64,000 nt of DNA from Azospirillum thiophilum (GCF_001305595.1 NZ_CP012406.1:186001-250000); one strand, 5' to 3'. Positions 18,290 through 28,178 are shown, counted from the first letter of the stretch. Translations and numbers: made by a program. The notes: generated by a model not told the origin, from the sequence alone.

Positions 18290-21200
18290 CGGGTCACCAG
18301 CTTCTGCAGCTTGTTGCCGAGCAGGCGCATCTCGGCAGCCTGCCCGTCGATCGCGTCCTCGATCCCGGCCAGCCGGGCGGCCATGGCGGCGATCTGGCCG
18401 CCGATCTCCAGCACGGCCGAGCGCACGGTGCCGATGGCCGTCACCACCGGCCCCATGTCCACCGTCACCATTTTCGGGCTGAGGATGTCGCGGGTCTGTT
18501 CGTGGCTCCAGTAGCGGGCCGGACCCGTCGCCTCGATCTCCATGCCGCGCTCACCGACCAGCCGCGGCCCGCCGGCATGCCAGCCGCCATCCTTGAAACC
18601 GGGAATGCCGCGGCGACGGGCCGCGTCTTCGATGTTGATCTCGATGTCGGTTTCGGGCAACTGGACGGCCCGCTCGTACATCGGCCGGAAGGCGGCGGCC
18701 GGCAGCGAGGACAGCACGCGCTCCTTCTCGGACATCATGCCGGCGAACAGGCTGGACCGCTCGCCCTCGGGCAGCGACAGGGCGGCGCGGTAGCGGGCCC
18801 AGAAGTCTTCCAGCCACGTTACGCCGCTACGGTCGACGCCGCCGGCGCCGGTGCGGACCAGCGCCTCGAACTGCGACGCCTTGCCGTTGGCAACGATGAA
18901 GTCATTGAACGCCGCGTCGGTCGGTTCGCCGCTGTACCCCAGCGTGTGGGCGACCGAGCGCTGGACATCGGACGACATGCCGTCCCACCGCGATTGCACG
19001 TCGCTGGGTGCGCTGTAGCGCTGATAGCCGGGTGTCTGGCGGATCAGTGCCAGCAACTCGGTCATGTTGGTGTTGCCGCTGCCGATCGCCGCCTTGATCT
19101 GGTCGAGAAGGACGCGCTGCGCGCTGCCGATGCCGGTCAGCCGCTCCAGCCGGTCGATGGTCGCCTGTGCATCCTCGGCCCGCTTGGTCTCGGCCGATTT
19201 CAGGGTCAGGCCGAGCTGGCTGGTGCTGTCCCACACCGCGCGGACGTCGGTCAGGGTCTGGTCGTAGGCGGTGCCGTCGCCACTCAGAGCCCGCTGGGCC
19301 TCAAGGTACGTCTTGCCCGCCGCGTCGAGTTGGCCGGCAGCGTCCAGCGCAGCGGTGCGCTGGGCATCGGTGGCCGTGCCGGCCTTCTGCGCGTCGGTGT
19401 AGGTTGCGATAACGCCCTGCAGCCGGTCGAACTCTCCCTTGGCCGCATCGCGCAGGCCCTGCGGACCGAGGTTCGAATAGGTGCCGTCGGTCATGACGTC
19501 CCGGCTGGCCTGCGCCAGACTGTCCGCAACATTGCCCCATGCGGTGGCGGCCTGTTGGGCATCCGACACCACCGACCGCCAGCTTTCCGCGACCTCCTGG
19601 ACGGCGGTGGACAGCAGGCTCGACCAGGTCGACGACACCTGTTCGGCGGCGGCGGATACCGCGGTGGCGTTGTCCTGCCACGCGGCGGTCAGCACGCTGA
19701 CTGCGGCCTTATGCTGATCGGCCGTGACCGTGCCTGCGCGCAGCTGGTCGTCCAGGGCGGCCAGGGCGGTGCGCATCTGCGCCGCGGTGGCGGCGCCGGC
19801 AGCGGCACCGTCCAGCACCGCCTGCCATGTCGGCCGCAGGGCCTCGATGGCGCCGCCGGAGAGGCCGGCGTCCGACAGCCGGGCGTCGAGATCGGGCCGC
19901 CAATTCGCGTCGATCGCCTGCTCGACCGCAATGGCTCCCTGCCGCAGGGCGCCCAGTACGCCGCTCGCCGTCGACCAAGCGGCGGTCAGGCTGTTGACCA
20001 GCGTGCTGTACTGTTCGCCGCTCACCAGCCCGTCCATCAATGCCTGATCCAGCTGCGACAGAGCCCCCTGCAACTGGCCCATTGTCACGGCCCCGCGGGC
20101 GGCCGAAGTCTCGACCGACTGCATGGTCGCGATCAGGCCCGAGACGCCCTTCGCCGTCGGGTCCAGACCGAGCGAGGTCCGGAAGCGGTCGGACATCGAT
20201 GTCGCGGCCGACGGGTTGGTCAGACCGGCCAAGGCGGCGGCGCCCTGCCGCTGCACCAGCTGGACCGAGGTGATGTAGTCGTCCTTGAGCTTCTGCGTGT
20301 AGCGCGTGGCGAGGTCGGTCTGCTCGGCCGCCGTATAGCCCAGCGCCGACAATGCCGGCGTGAACGCCTCGACATTGATCTTGGCCTGCTCGGTCACCGC
20401 GGCCAGTCCGGTCAGCGGCTGGACGGCCGGGCCGAGCCCCATCATCGCCTCGATGCCGCGGCGGGCCGCCACCGTCAGCTCTCCTTCGGTCGCCAGCCCC
20501 AGTTCGCCGGCCTTGTTCCTCCAATCGGTGATGTTGGTCTGGATCTGGGTGCCGAGTTCCTTGGCCTGTTCGGTGAAGGTCCTGATCTGGTTGTTGGTCG
20601 GATCCAGGCTGGCGTTCATCAGGTCGAGCTGCTGGCGGAAGCCGGCGGCGAAGCCCAGGTCGGTGGCCAGCCCTTCGGCGGTCGTCGCCTTGGAGTTCTT
20701 CAGCGCCGTCTGGACGTCGTCGTCGACGCCGGTCAGCTGGCCGGTGCCGATCAGCCCCTTGAGGCTCTCGCGCATATAGTACTGGATCGCCTCGTCCTGC
20801 GATCCGAACGACGCCCTCTGGCCGGCGTTCTCGCCCTGCTGCGGCGTGACGTACCACTTGTTGTCCTTCGCGAAGAACTGCAGCAGGCCGGTGTTCAGCC
20901 CGTCGCCGCCGGTCAGCTTGCCGCCGATGCCAGTGACGATCGTGTTCATGGCGGTTGCGACGCCGTCAGTCACCTGCTGCATCTGGCCGGCATCGGCTCC
21001 GTTGTCGGCGAGCGCGGTGTCGGTACGGAACCCGCCCTTGCCGTCCATGACGACGTTGCCGGAGCTGTTGGGGCCGACGCTCGCCTTCTGGGTGCCGATC
21101 ATGCCCATGATCGCGCCGACCACGGCGCCGATCGCCATCCCGATCGGTCCGCCCAAAGACGATATCCCCATGATCGACGCCAGATAGGCCGATCCGGCCC

Positions 21201-24200
21201 CGGCCACCGCGCCGGACAGACCGCCCACCGCCTTGCTGTTGGTCGCAGTGCCCAGCGCGCCGCCGACAAGGCCGCCGCCGAAGGCGCCGGCGCCAGCGGC
21301 ACCCAGGTAGGCGGATATGCCGCCGGCGACGCCGGCGCCTGAAACTCCGCTGCTGGCACCGGTGTAGAGCGTGTTCGCGGCGGCTGTATTTCCTGCCGCC
21401 GCGATCCCTGTTGCCGCGTTGGCGCTGACCGCCCCGGAGATCGGGACCGCAGTCGCCGCTGTGACGCTGGCCGGCGCCGCCGTCGCCCATCCGCCGACCG
21501 TGCCGATCCCGAGCGTGCTGTACCCCCAGCTGTCGACCGCCGACATGATGCCGTTCGTCAGCCCCAGCTTGTCCGCCGCCCAGCCGGCGCCCTTCGACAG
21601 GGCGGTGTTGGTCAGGCTGCCGGTCAGACCGCCTTCCCCTTGCGCGGCCTGCCCGCCACCAACCGCCGACCACAGCGACGGCGAGGCGCTGCCCGTCGCC
21701 CAGTTCTTCAGCGGGTTGATGACCGCCAGTTGCAGCGCCGCCTGGATCACCTCCGACATGACCGCCTTGGCGACCGAGCCCCAGCTGACCGTCGACGCCT
21801 TGCCCTGCACGAAGGCTTCGGTGATGGCGCTGCCGATCCGGTCGAAGGCGCGCTCGCCGATCCGGTCCAGCTCGTCCCACAGGCCCCTTTGCTCGGCGAT
21901 CTCCTGGCGAAGCCGGATCGTCGTCTCATGCTTGCGCAGCAGAGCGGCGATCTCGTCCTCGGTCGCGTTGGGAAACTGGCGGCGGATGTCCAGCTCGGCC
22001 CGCGCCAGCTCCAGCGTCCGATTGCGGATCGTCTCGCCTTCACCCTGCAGCGACAGCTCGCGCTGCAGCAGGGCGATGTCTTCATCGGTCTCGCGCAACG
22101 AGCGGCGGTAGTTCTGCCGTTCCTGCCACTTCGCCAGCTCGGCCGTCTTCACACCGATCGCCTTGGCACGCTCGCCATCGATGGCGACGCCTTCCTTTTC
22201 GACCTGTGCCGCCGTCTGGTTGGCGACCGTCGCGGCGGCGACCGCCTTGCCCCCGAGCCCTTCGGCTTCAGCCAGCGATTTGGCCGCCTGGATCTGGAGA
22301 TCCATGTCACGGTCCCACTGGGCCCCGGCCAGCTTACGCCGCGCCGCATCCTCTTCGGTCAGCCGCTTCGCCAGTTCGCCATGGGCGCCGGCGCCGACCT
22401 TCAGCGTCTCGTTCTCGATCTGCTGTTTCAGGGTCGCGGCTGCCACGGCCGCGCCGCCCTGTTCGGTGGCGGCGGCCATCTCCAGCAGCTGGCGGGCCTG
22501 CCGGCTCGATGCGGTGGCGGCCTCGCCGGCCTGACCGGCCAGTCCGGCCATGTTCTCCTTCAGCTTGACCGCCCGGTAGCTCGCAGCATCGGCCTGGACG
22601 ATGACGCCGTCGCGCAGAGCCTCGGCCACCTGCTGGTCCGCCCGCGCCGCCGCGACCGTGGCCGGGTTGCCACTCACCTGCGCCTGCGCCAGCCTGTCGG
22701 CCGCCGCCGCCGCCTCGTTGGTCAGCCGCACCTGCTCGGCACTGTCGGCGTTGCGCTTCTTGCGCCACGCCGCCGTCAGGTCGGCGCTTTCGTCAACGTC
22801 CAGCGGCCGACCTTTTTCCTCGGTCGCCTTGTCAAAGAGGGTGTAGAGGTCGCGGTACCGCGGGAGGATCGCCACTGTGGCCGCCGCGCGGTTCAACTCA
22901 GCGATGGCGGCAGTGACTGGGTCCAGCTTCTCCTTCAGCTTTTCGAGCACCATGGTCAGGCTGGTGGCATCCAGCCCCATGTCCTTCAAAGCCGATGGCG
23001 ACTTCACCAGCAGGTCGTTTACTGCCTTAACCGCCCGCCCCAAATCAGCCTGACCCGTGGTCAGCAGCTTCCCTTTGTCGTAACTGAAACCGGCGGCCTG
23101 CGCCGCCTCAGTAAAAGCAGCAATCTGATCCGCAGTGACCTTATTGCCGGTGTCGACCTCCTTCCAGACCTCAGCCATACCGCGACGTGTGTCTTCTGCC
23201 GTGCCGCCCAACTGAGAAAGGCTTCGTTCGGCTTCGGCGATCTGCCGGTTCAAGCGCTCCAGCCGGTCGGAGTATTTCAGTGCATCATCAGCCGATGTCG
23301 CCCGCTCAAGCTGATAGTTCGCGTACTGGCGGTTCTTGTAGAGGGCCGCGAGCCGGTTGACCTCAAGGGTGCGACTGTTGCCTTGCAGGAAACTGGTAGC
23401 CCAGTTTGCTCCATCTGCAACAATGTCGCTGCCTTCGTTCCAAACCCTGGATGCTTCCCGTCCCACCTCATTGCGCAAGCGGCGCAAAGCGTTTTCGCGT
23501 CGGGTTTCCGCTGCTTCAATAGTACCAGCGGCCTTTTCCGCCGCCCCGGCATAATCCTGCATCGCTTTGATCAGGACATCCCGAAACATGGACGACGTCA
23601 CTTTGCCGTCGTTCACCATCCGCCGAAAGCCGCCGGCCGTATTGCCAGATGCACGGTCGAGCGCCTGCATCAGGCCAGGCAATGGCTCCGTGACCTGCGC
23701 AAGTTCCTCAGCATGCAGCACGCCAGAACTGAAGCCCTGCGCCATACCTTGAAGTGAAAGAGATAGCGTGTCAGTTGAGGCCCCGGTCGCCTTTTGAATG
23801 TTAACGAAGCCCTCAAGCAGCGCCCGAGCCTGACCGGTCGTAACCAAGTCAGCCCGCTTCAATTCGAGCAACTGGGTATAGGTTTGGGTCAGCGCCAACT
23901 GGTCGGCATTAAAGCGGTCGGCCGTGGTTCCGAGGTAGCTCTGAGTATCAGCGTAATCGACTGCTGATCCAGTCAGTGAGCGCAGGCGAATTTCCAGTAA
24001 TTCTATCTGCTTACGCGTCTCGATCGCCTGTACGCCGTAGCGTCGCAGAACCTCTCCACCCATTGCTGAAAAGAGAAGAGCAAGCCCACCCTTTAGTCCG
24101 GAAATGGCGCTCGACAGCGTCAGGGTATTGTCGTTGGCGGTATCGAGACCATCGGCAAAGCCCGCAAGGGCATCGCGATGGTGTGCAGTGGTTGCCGCGC

Positions 24201-24612
24201 CGGCCGTGTGCTCGTCGCTAAGCCTGAGCACCGATTGTTGCAACACGGCGGCCCGCGCGCTGACCGCCCCCATCTCTTCGCCGAGCCCCTTGGCGGCTTG
24301 TCTCTGGCGACCAATGGCAGTGACCGCACCGCTGCCCAAACCTCTGTCCAGTGCCGCCCCGGCTTCATTGGCGGCACTTCCCACCTGACGTAGTTCCGAG
24401 GCGACACCTTTTGCCGCCTCTGCTGCATCACCAGTTGACTGACGTAGCCCCGTACCAGCCGTGCCCGTTGCAGAATTGAGCTTCTCCATCTCCTCGCGGG
24501 CAACACGGATGCCACCGACCAGACCTGCGGCGTCCGCCACGAACTGGAATGCGACCTTCATTGTGCTGCTGGACAAGGGAACCACCGCAAACGGGAATAG
24601 CGCGATGGTCAT
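18286..24612 (-). CDS. Tail tape measure protein
   Basis: At 2108 residues this is the longest gene of the window. Residues about 190-390 match the phage tape-measure domain (LTQTYTQLLELKRADLVTTG, LSLSLQGMAQGFSSGVLHAE, GGFRRMVNDGKVTSSMFRDV). Long alpha-helical, Ala/Gln-rich stretches follow, and a glycine-rich hydrophobic segment near 1100-1180 (GGLVGGALGTATNSKAVGG, IGMAIGAVVGAIMGMIG) could cross the host membrane during DNA entry. At about 0.15 nm per residue it would set a tail of roughly 300 nm, far longer than Mu's. A start at 24561 (MKVAFQFVAD) is an alternative. The first third has lower GC than the rest. Confidence 0.92.
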   Translation of the reverse strand: MTIALFPFAVVPLSSSTMKVAFQFVADAAGLVGGIRVAREEMEKLNSATGTAGTGLRQSTGDAAEAAKGVASELRQVGSAANEAGAALDRGLGSGAVTAIGRQRQAAKGLGEEMGAVSARAAVLQQSVLRLSDEHTAGAATTAHHRDALAGFADGLDTANDNTLTLSSAISGLKGGLALLFSAMGGEVLRRYGVQAIETRKQIELLEIRLRSLTGSAVDYADTQSYLGTTADRFNADQLALTQTYTQLLELKRADLVTTGQARALLEGFVNIQKATGASTDTLSLSLQGMAQGFSSGVLHAEELAQVTEPLPGLMQALDRASGNTAGGFRRMVNDGKVTSSMFRDVLIKAMQDYAGAAEKAAGTIEAAETRRENALRRLRNEVGREASRVWNEGSDIVADGANWATSFLQGNSRTLEVNRLAALYKNRQYANYQLERATSADDALKYSDRLERLNRQIAEAERSLSQLGGTAEDTRRGMAEVWKEVDTGNKVTADQIAAFTEAAQAAGFSYDKGKLLTTGQADLGRAVKAVNDLLVKSPSALKDMGLDATSLTMVLEKLKEKLDPVTAAIAELNRAAATVAILPRYRDLYTLFDKATEEKGRPLDVDESADLTAAWRKKRNADSAEQVRLTNEAAAAADRLAQAQVSGNPATVAAARADQQVAEALRDGVIVQADAASYRAVKLKENMAGLAGQAGEAATASSRQARQLLEMAAATEQGGAAVAAATLKQQIENETLKVGAGAHGELAKRLTEEDAARRKLAGAQWDRDMDLQIQAAKSLAEAEGLGGKAVAAATVANQTAAQVEKEGVAIDGERAKAIGVKTAELAKWQERQNYRRSLRETDEDIALLQRELSLQGEGETIRNRTLELARAELDIRRQFPNATEDEIAALLRKHETTIRLRQEIAEQRGLWDELDRIGERAFDRIGSAITEAFVQGKASTVSWGSVAKAVMSEVIQAALQLAVINPLKNWATGSASPSLWSAVGGGQAAQGEGGLTGSLTNTALSKGAGWAADKLGLTNGIMSAVDSWGYSTLGIGTVGGWATAAPASVTAATAVPISGAVSANAATGIAAAGNTAAANTLYTGASSGVSGAGVAGGISAYLGAAGAGAFGGGLVGGALGTATNSKAVGGLSGAVAGAGSAYLASIMGISSLGGPIGMAIGAVVGAIMGMIGTQKASVGPNSSGNVVMDGKGGFRTDTALADNGADAGQMQQVTDGVATAMNTIVTGIGGKLTGGDGLNTGLLQFFAKDNKWYVTPQQGENAGQRASFGSQDEAIQYYMRESLKGLIGTGQLTGVDDDVQTALKNSKATTAEGLATDLGFAAGFRQQLDLMNASLDPTNNQIRTFTEQAKELGTQIQTNITDWRNKAGELGLATEGELTVAARRGIEAMMGLGPAVQPLTGLAAVTEQAKINVEAFTPALSALGYTAAEQTDLATRYTQKLKDDYITSVQLVQRQGAAALAGLTNPSAATSMSDRFRTSLGLDPTAKGVSGLIATMQSVETSAARGAVTMGQLQGALSQLDQALMDGLVSGEQYSTLVNSLTAAWSTASGVLGALRQGAIAVEQAIDANWRPDLDARLSDAGLSGGAIEALRPTWQAVLDGAAAGAATAAQMRTALAALDDQLRAGTVTADQHKAAVSVLTAAWQDNATAVSAAAEQVSSTWSSLLSTAVQEVAESWRSVVSDAQQAATAWGNVADSLAQASRDVMTDGTYSNLGPQGLRDAAKGEFDRLQGVIATYTDAQKAGTATDAQRTAALDAAGQLDAAGKTYLEAQRALSGDGTAYDQTLTDVRAVWDSTSQLGLTLKSAETKRAEDAQATIDRLERLTGIGSAQRVLLDQIKAAIGSGNTNMTELLALIRQTPGYQRYSAPSDVQSRWDGMSSDVQRSVAHTLGYSGEPTDAAFNDFIVANGKASQFEALVRTGAGGVDRSGVTWLEDFWARYRAALSLPEGERSSLFAGMMSEKERVLSSLPAAAFRPMYERAVQLPETDIEINIEDAARRRGIPGFKDGGWHAGGPRLVGERGMEIEATGPARYWSHEQTRDILSPKMVTVDMGPVVTAIGTVRSAVLEIGGQIAAMAARLAGIEDAIDGQAAEMRLLGNKLQKLVTR

Positions 24613-24666
24613 TTTCGACCATCACGCCACCCGCCGCACCGTACCGAGTTCCGGCCGGATATGCCC

Positions 24667-25574
24667 CTACCGGGCACCCTTCGGCGGGTTCTTCCTCCTC
24701 CATTCCGCCGTCCAGATGCCGGCGGCCTCGACCTCTGCGGCCTGCAGCAGGGTCAGCGTCTCACGATCCCACGGCACCCCGTACCCATCGGCCAGAGCCC
24801 GCACCTGCCCCCAATCAAGGCCGATGGGAGGACCGCCCAAGGCCGGATAGCGCCACACCCGCTCGGCCATCGTGAACAGCTCGAAGATGGGCCAGACACC
24901 CGACCAGACCCGCACCACGTCCGGAGCCGGATCGGCCGGGCTGTCGTCTTCGGCCCCGTCCGGCGCCGGTTTTCCCGTCAGCTCCGCCCAGTCCGATGCG
25001 GTCGGACGGGCTGACACCGTCCGCCGCTGGGCCGGGGCATCGCCGCCCGCCCAGCGGCGGACGGCGGCGATCAGTTTCCCTTTTTTGGGTCTCCATTGAT
25101 GACCAGGCGGAAGGCCGCCCACAGGGCGTTGCGAACGGCACGGAACTGGCACAGCCGCTCGATCAGCTCGGGCGAGTATTCGCACGGCGTCCCGTCCTTC
25201 TCGGCGAAGCCATGGCCGGCCGGCAGGCCGACGATGAACGCCTTCAGCTGCTCCACCTGGCCGAGCCTGGCCGTCTTGCGCAGCTCGGCCAGCTTCCTGT
25301 CCAGTGCGATGCGGGCTTCGTCGTCCGCGGCCTCCTCGCGCTCTGTTTCGACGTCGCTGATCTGGCGGTTCAGCTTCTCGTTGTGACGGGCGACCTCCTC
25401 CAGCACGTCGTCCAGTTCCTCTTCCATCGGGATCCGGAAGGTGACGAAGGCGGTGCGCGTGACGAAGGATTGCTTGGGCGCCGATCCCGTCGTCCGGGTG
25501 GATGTGGGCACCTGGATCAGGACCGGGGCGTCGACGGTCAGACTGTCGTCGAGGATGAAGGCGGCTTTGCTCAT
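24667..25574 (-). CDS. Tail assembly chaperone, extended GT form made by -1 frameshift
   Basis: A predicted 302-residue fusion. Ribosomes read 165 codons of the chaperone, slip back one base on A AAA AAG at 25086-25080, and continue for 137 codons to a stop at 24669-24667. The added part contains RVWSGVWPIFELFTMAERVW and GGPPIGLDWGQVRALADGYG, which resembles the DUF1799 family found just before tape-measure genes. The downstream segment has no convincing start of its own, and its frame is exactly -1 relative to the upstream gene. This reproduces the gpG/gpG-T arrangement of lambda-like tails, where the fusion recruits the tube to the tape measure. Confidence 0.8.
25071..25574 (-). CDS. Tail assembly chaperone, short G form
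   Basis: A 167-residue acidic, helical protein between the tail tube and the tape measure genes, which is the standard place of the gpG chaperone. A coiled segment (EEELDDVLEEVARHNEKLNR) is followed by a helix rich in charged residues and the tail LWAAFRLVINGDPKKGN. The start at 25574 lies 23 bases after the tail-tube stop with GGAACCC nearby. The slippery heptamer sits three codons before its stop, so most product should be this short form with a minority of the extended one. Confidence 0.8.
   Translation of the reverse strand: MSKAAFILDDSLTVDAPVLIQVPTSTRTTGSAPKQSFVTRTAFVTFRIPMEEELDDVLEEVARHNEKLNRQISDVETEREEAADDEARIALDRKLAELRKTARLGQVEQLKAFIVGLPAGHGFAEKDGTPCEYSPELIERLCQFRAVRNALWAAFRLVINGDPKKGN
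25080..25086 (-). promoter_or_regulatory. Programmed -1 frameshift signal A AAA AAG
   Basis: In the chaperone frame the codons read CCA AAA AAG GGA AAC TGA, giving the X XXY YYZ heptamer A AAA AAG, the same as in E. coli dnaX. The overlapping downstream frame is open from here to 24667. Confidence 0.82.
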
Positions 25575-25597
25575 GAACTTGGGTTCCTTGCTGGCGG

Positions 25598-26899
25598 TCA
25601 GGCGGCGGCAGAGGCGAAGATCGACCAGTCGGTGCCCTCGGTCGTCGGCACCGCCTTGCCGGACAGGTCGAACATGAAGTCCTTCTTGCTCTCGCCCGGC
25701 TTGGGCGGGTCGAGCTGCCAGCGGTCGGTCCGCAGCACGACCGCCTCGCCGGCGGCCGAGCCGTGCTGCAGCAGGAAGGTGCCGTAGGCGCGGCTGGTGC
25801 AGAGGGCGAAGAAGTCGACCGAGGACATCGACGGTGCCTCGATCTTGGCGCTGAACATCGCCTTGGCGTCCTGGATGCGGGCGCCCTTGCGGCCGACGCG
25901 CGTCACATACTCGACGGTGTTGCCGGCATCCCAGCCGAAGCTTTCCAGCACCACGTCGTGACCGAACAGCTGGGCAACAGGCGTGTTTTCCGTGCTGACG
26001 ACCAGCGGATCGGGCCAGTCGGTGTAGACCGGCTCGATCTCGACATCGAGCGCCGGCGCCGCATAGTCGGCCGTCACCTCGACTTCGTAGTACGGGTAAT
26101 CGTCGGAGGCGCCGGTCGCCTTGATCGCGCAATGGCCGCCGAGCATGCGCCACAGCTGCACCTGGTCTGCATCCTCCGGATCGGGCAGGGTCAGCACCAT
26201 TTCGAGGCTCTTGTGCCGGGCGCGGTCGCTCGACGGGGTGTAGGTGCAACCGGCCGGCGTCAGGGCGATGGTGAAGATGTCCCCGGCGCCGAAGGGCGTG
26301 CCGATGGCGTCGGGGGTGATGACGGCTCCACCCGGCAGGACAAAGGGCGACGCCGTGGTCATGACGACGCCGGTCTGGTTGTAGGCCGGCTGGTCGCCGG
26401 CCGCCGGCGCCGACACGGTGAAGGCGGCCACGCCGCTGCCGCCGCCGGTGGTGCAGGTCAGCGTCGCGATGCGCGGCAGGACGCCGCCGAACATGGTGGT
26501 GCGGGCGTAGGTGAAGGCGCCGTCCCCCGACGTCTTCGTCGCGGTGGCGGCGATGGTGGCGGCCGGGGTCGCCGCGACCTGCGCCCGCACCGCGCCGCCC
26601 GCCCGGATGAAGCGGTCCCAACAGGGGATGCCGGTGCCGCCGGTGCCGGCGCCGACCAGCGCCACCTTGGCCGACAGCTTGCTGCGCTTGTTCAGCAGGA
26701 TGGACGCGTTCGCGCCGTTGAACGGCTTGACGTAGGGCAGCTCCTTGGTGTCCGCCTCCAAGGGCGTCCAGGTCACGTCCCACAGCCGGACGGCGTCGAC
26801 GCCGGCCAGCGACGCGGCGCCCTCTCCGAAGGCGGTTTCGACGGCGGCCAGGACCGTCTTGTGGTCCCAATGGACCGGGTAGCTGGGCAGGGTCGCCAT
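25598..26899 (-). CDS. Major tail tube protein
   Basis: A 433-residue protein placed directly before the tail chaperone pair. The fold suggested by alternating beta strands, a Gly/Ala/Thr-rich central insertion (about 120-230) and the repeated tube-like segments (LEMVLTLPDPEDADQVQLW, IQDAKAMFSAKIEAPSMSS) fits siphovirus tube subunits. It has a longer middle domain that could be an Ig-like surface decoration. It is not similar to Mu's short tube gpM, and no sheath gene is present beside it. Confidence 0.75.
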   Translation of the reverse strand: MATLPSYPVHWDHKTVLAAVETAFGEGAASLAGVDAVRLWDVTWTPLEADTKELPYVKPFNGANASILLNKRSKLSAKVALVGAGTGGTGIPCWDRFIRAGGAVRAQVAATPAATIAATATKTSGDGAFTYARTTMFGGVLPRIATLTCTTGGGSGVAAFTVSAPAAGDQPAYNQTGVVMTTASPFVLPGGAVITPDAIGTPFGAGDIFTIALTPAGCTYTPSSDRARHKSLEMVLTLPDPEDADQVQLWRMLGGHCAIKATGASDDYPYYEVEVTADYAAPALDVEIEPVYTDWPDPLVVSTENTPVAQLFGHDVVLESFGWDAGNTVEYVTRVGRKGARIQDAKAMFSAKIEAPSMSSVDFFALCTSRAYGTFLLQHGSAAGEAVVLRTDRWQLDPPKPGESKKDFMFDLSGKAVPTTEGTDWSIFASAAA

Positions 26900-26905
26900 G
26901 CTGGC

Positions 26906-27112
26906 TTACTCCTCGCCGCGGGTGCGGCGCTTGCTGGTGGTGGACGGCGCGGCGGCCGGCGGTTCCGGGGTGACCGGGGGCGCGGCCGGATCGACCGCCT
27001 GGACGGTCTCGACCGCGGCGCCGGCGGCTTCGGCTTCGGGCGGGGCCGCAGTGCCCGCGGGCACCGGGCCGGCGGCCTGGTCGTGGACGATGGTGTCGAT
27101 GGCGCGCTTCAT
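26906..27112 (-). CDS. Small Pro/Ala-rich phage protein
   Basis: A 68-residue protein, low-complexity after residue 12 (many P, A, V, T) and ending in a basic KRRTRGEE tail. The start at 27112 overlaps the stop of the preceding gene by ATGA, which supports translation. No family is recognised. It sits between the tail terminator and the tail tube. Confidence 0.55.
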   Translation of the reverse strand: MKRAIDTIVHDQAAGPVPAGTAAPPEAEAAGAAVETVQAVDPAAPPVTPEPPAAAPSTTSKRRTRGEE

Positions 27113-27579
27113 GAGACTTCCTTGGCGTGCAGTTTCCACTCGGTGACGAAGGACAGGGTGCTGGCGACCGCACCGGCCGATCCGGCGCTGCCCAGCCCCT
27201 GCAGGCGGCTCTCGGTGACGGCGAAGGCGGCATAGCCGGCGGCCGGCACCCAGCCGGCGAGCGCCGTGACCGCCGCCAGCTCCAGCGGCCAGACCGACGC
27301 ACGGGCCTTGTCGCCCGACGCGTCACCGGCATGGCTCTGCACCAGCACCACGGCGACGCCTTGCGCGATGTCGTGGCTGACGGCGCCGACCCGGCGCTGG
27401 AAGGTGGCGTTCCACCCCGTCGCGACCACGAAGGCGGCCGGCAGGCGCTGGGGCAGCCGCTTCTCGGAAATCAGCTTGGCGAAGTCGGCTTCGCCCTTGA
27501 TGTCCGGCAGGGTCTCGGCTGGAATTTTGTCGCGGAGGCGGGCCTGTACCGCCTCGACCAGATCGATCGGCGTGGTCAT
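27109..27579 (-). CDS. Tail terminator-like protein (Mu gp37 position)
   Basis: A 156-residue protein with LVEAVQARLRDKIPAETLPD at the start and a beta-rich remainder, resembling gp37-type tail terminators that cap the tail tube and join it to the head. It lies between the gpG-like and tail tube genes and overlaps both neighbours, which matches the expected order. Confidence 0.65.
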   Translation of the reverse strand: MTTPIDLVEAVQARLRDKIPAETLPDIKGEADFAKLISEKRLPQRLPAAFVVATGWNATFQRRVGAVSHDIAQGVAVVLVQSHAGDASGDKARASVWPLELAAVTALAGWVPAAGYAAFAVTESRLQGLGSAGSAGAVASTLSFVTEWKLHAKEVS

Positions 27580-28178
27580 GATGCGGCGCCCAGCCCGCCG
27601 GCGCCGGCCAGCCAGTCGCGGGCGATCTCGCCCAGCACAGCCATGCCGCTCTCCGCCAAGCCGAGAAAAGGACGGGCCGGCATCGTGACGTCATGCGCCT
27701 TCACGGTATGAACCTCGCTGTAGTTCGCCCGCGACTTCTTGGCGAACTTCCAGTCACCAAAGGTGCGCGATGCCCGCCATGCCGCCGAGCCGGTGTTGCC
27801 GGCATGGTGCCAGTAGAGCGTCTGCTGCCGGGCCTGCCGGTGGACGGTGCCGCCGAACTGGTGGATGGCGGCATAGACGACGTTGGTGCCGACTTCGAAC
27901 TCGGTCCGGCCGGCGCGGCTGGTGATGGACTGGCGCAGCCGGGCGGTATCGGTCAGCGTCTCGCCGTTCTCGGCCAGGGCGCGCAGCGACGGCGGCCAGG
28001 GGTTGCCGTCCGGATCGGTCTGGGTTTCGAACCGGCGCTGGGTGTCGAACTCGACCTGTGCCGCCAGTTGCTCCATGAGCCCGGTCATGTCCTGCGCGGA
28101 AGCCGCCAGCCGGCCCAGCAGCTTGCGCAGGTCCGCGTCGTCGATCCTGATCGAAGCGCCGGTGGGATCGGCCATCAC
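27576..28178 (-). CDS. Phage virion morphogenesis protein (Mu gpG family)
   Basis: A 200-residue tail-completion protein. The family signatures are visible: DTQRRFETQTDPDGNPW near residue 48, a Phe-Gly-Gly segment AAIHQFGGTVHR near 105 and the C-terminal MPARPFLGLAESG. Its start overlaps the stop of the gp36-like gene. It is expected to help finish the head-tail joint. Confidence 0.82.
   Translation of the reverse strand: MMADPTGASIRIDDADLRKLLGRLAASAQDMTGLMEQLAAQVEFDTQRRFETQTDPDGNPWPPSLRALAENGETLTDTARLRQSITSRAGRTEFEVGTNVVYAAIHQFGGTVHRQARQQTLYWHHAGNTGSAAWRASRTFGDWKFAKKSRANYSEVHTVKAHDVTMPARPFLGLAESGMAVLGEIARDWLAGAGGLGAAS

Noticed and set aside
18502-21342. 946-codon plus-strand frame opposite the tape measure gene
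   Set aside because: Same type of shadow: Gly/Arg/Gln-rich, no motif, and opposed to an unambiguous tape measure protein.
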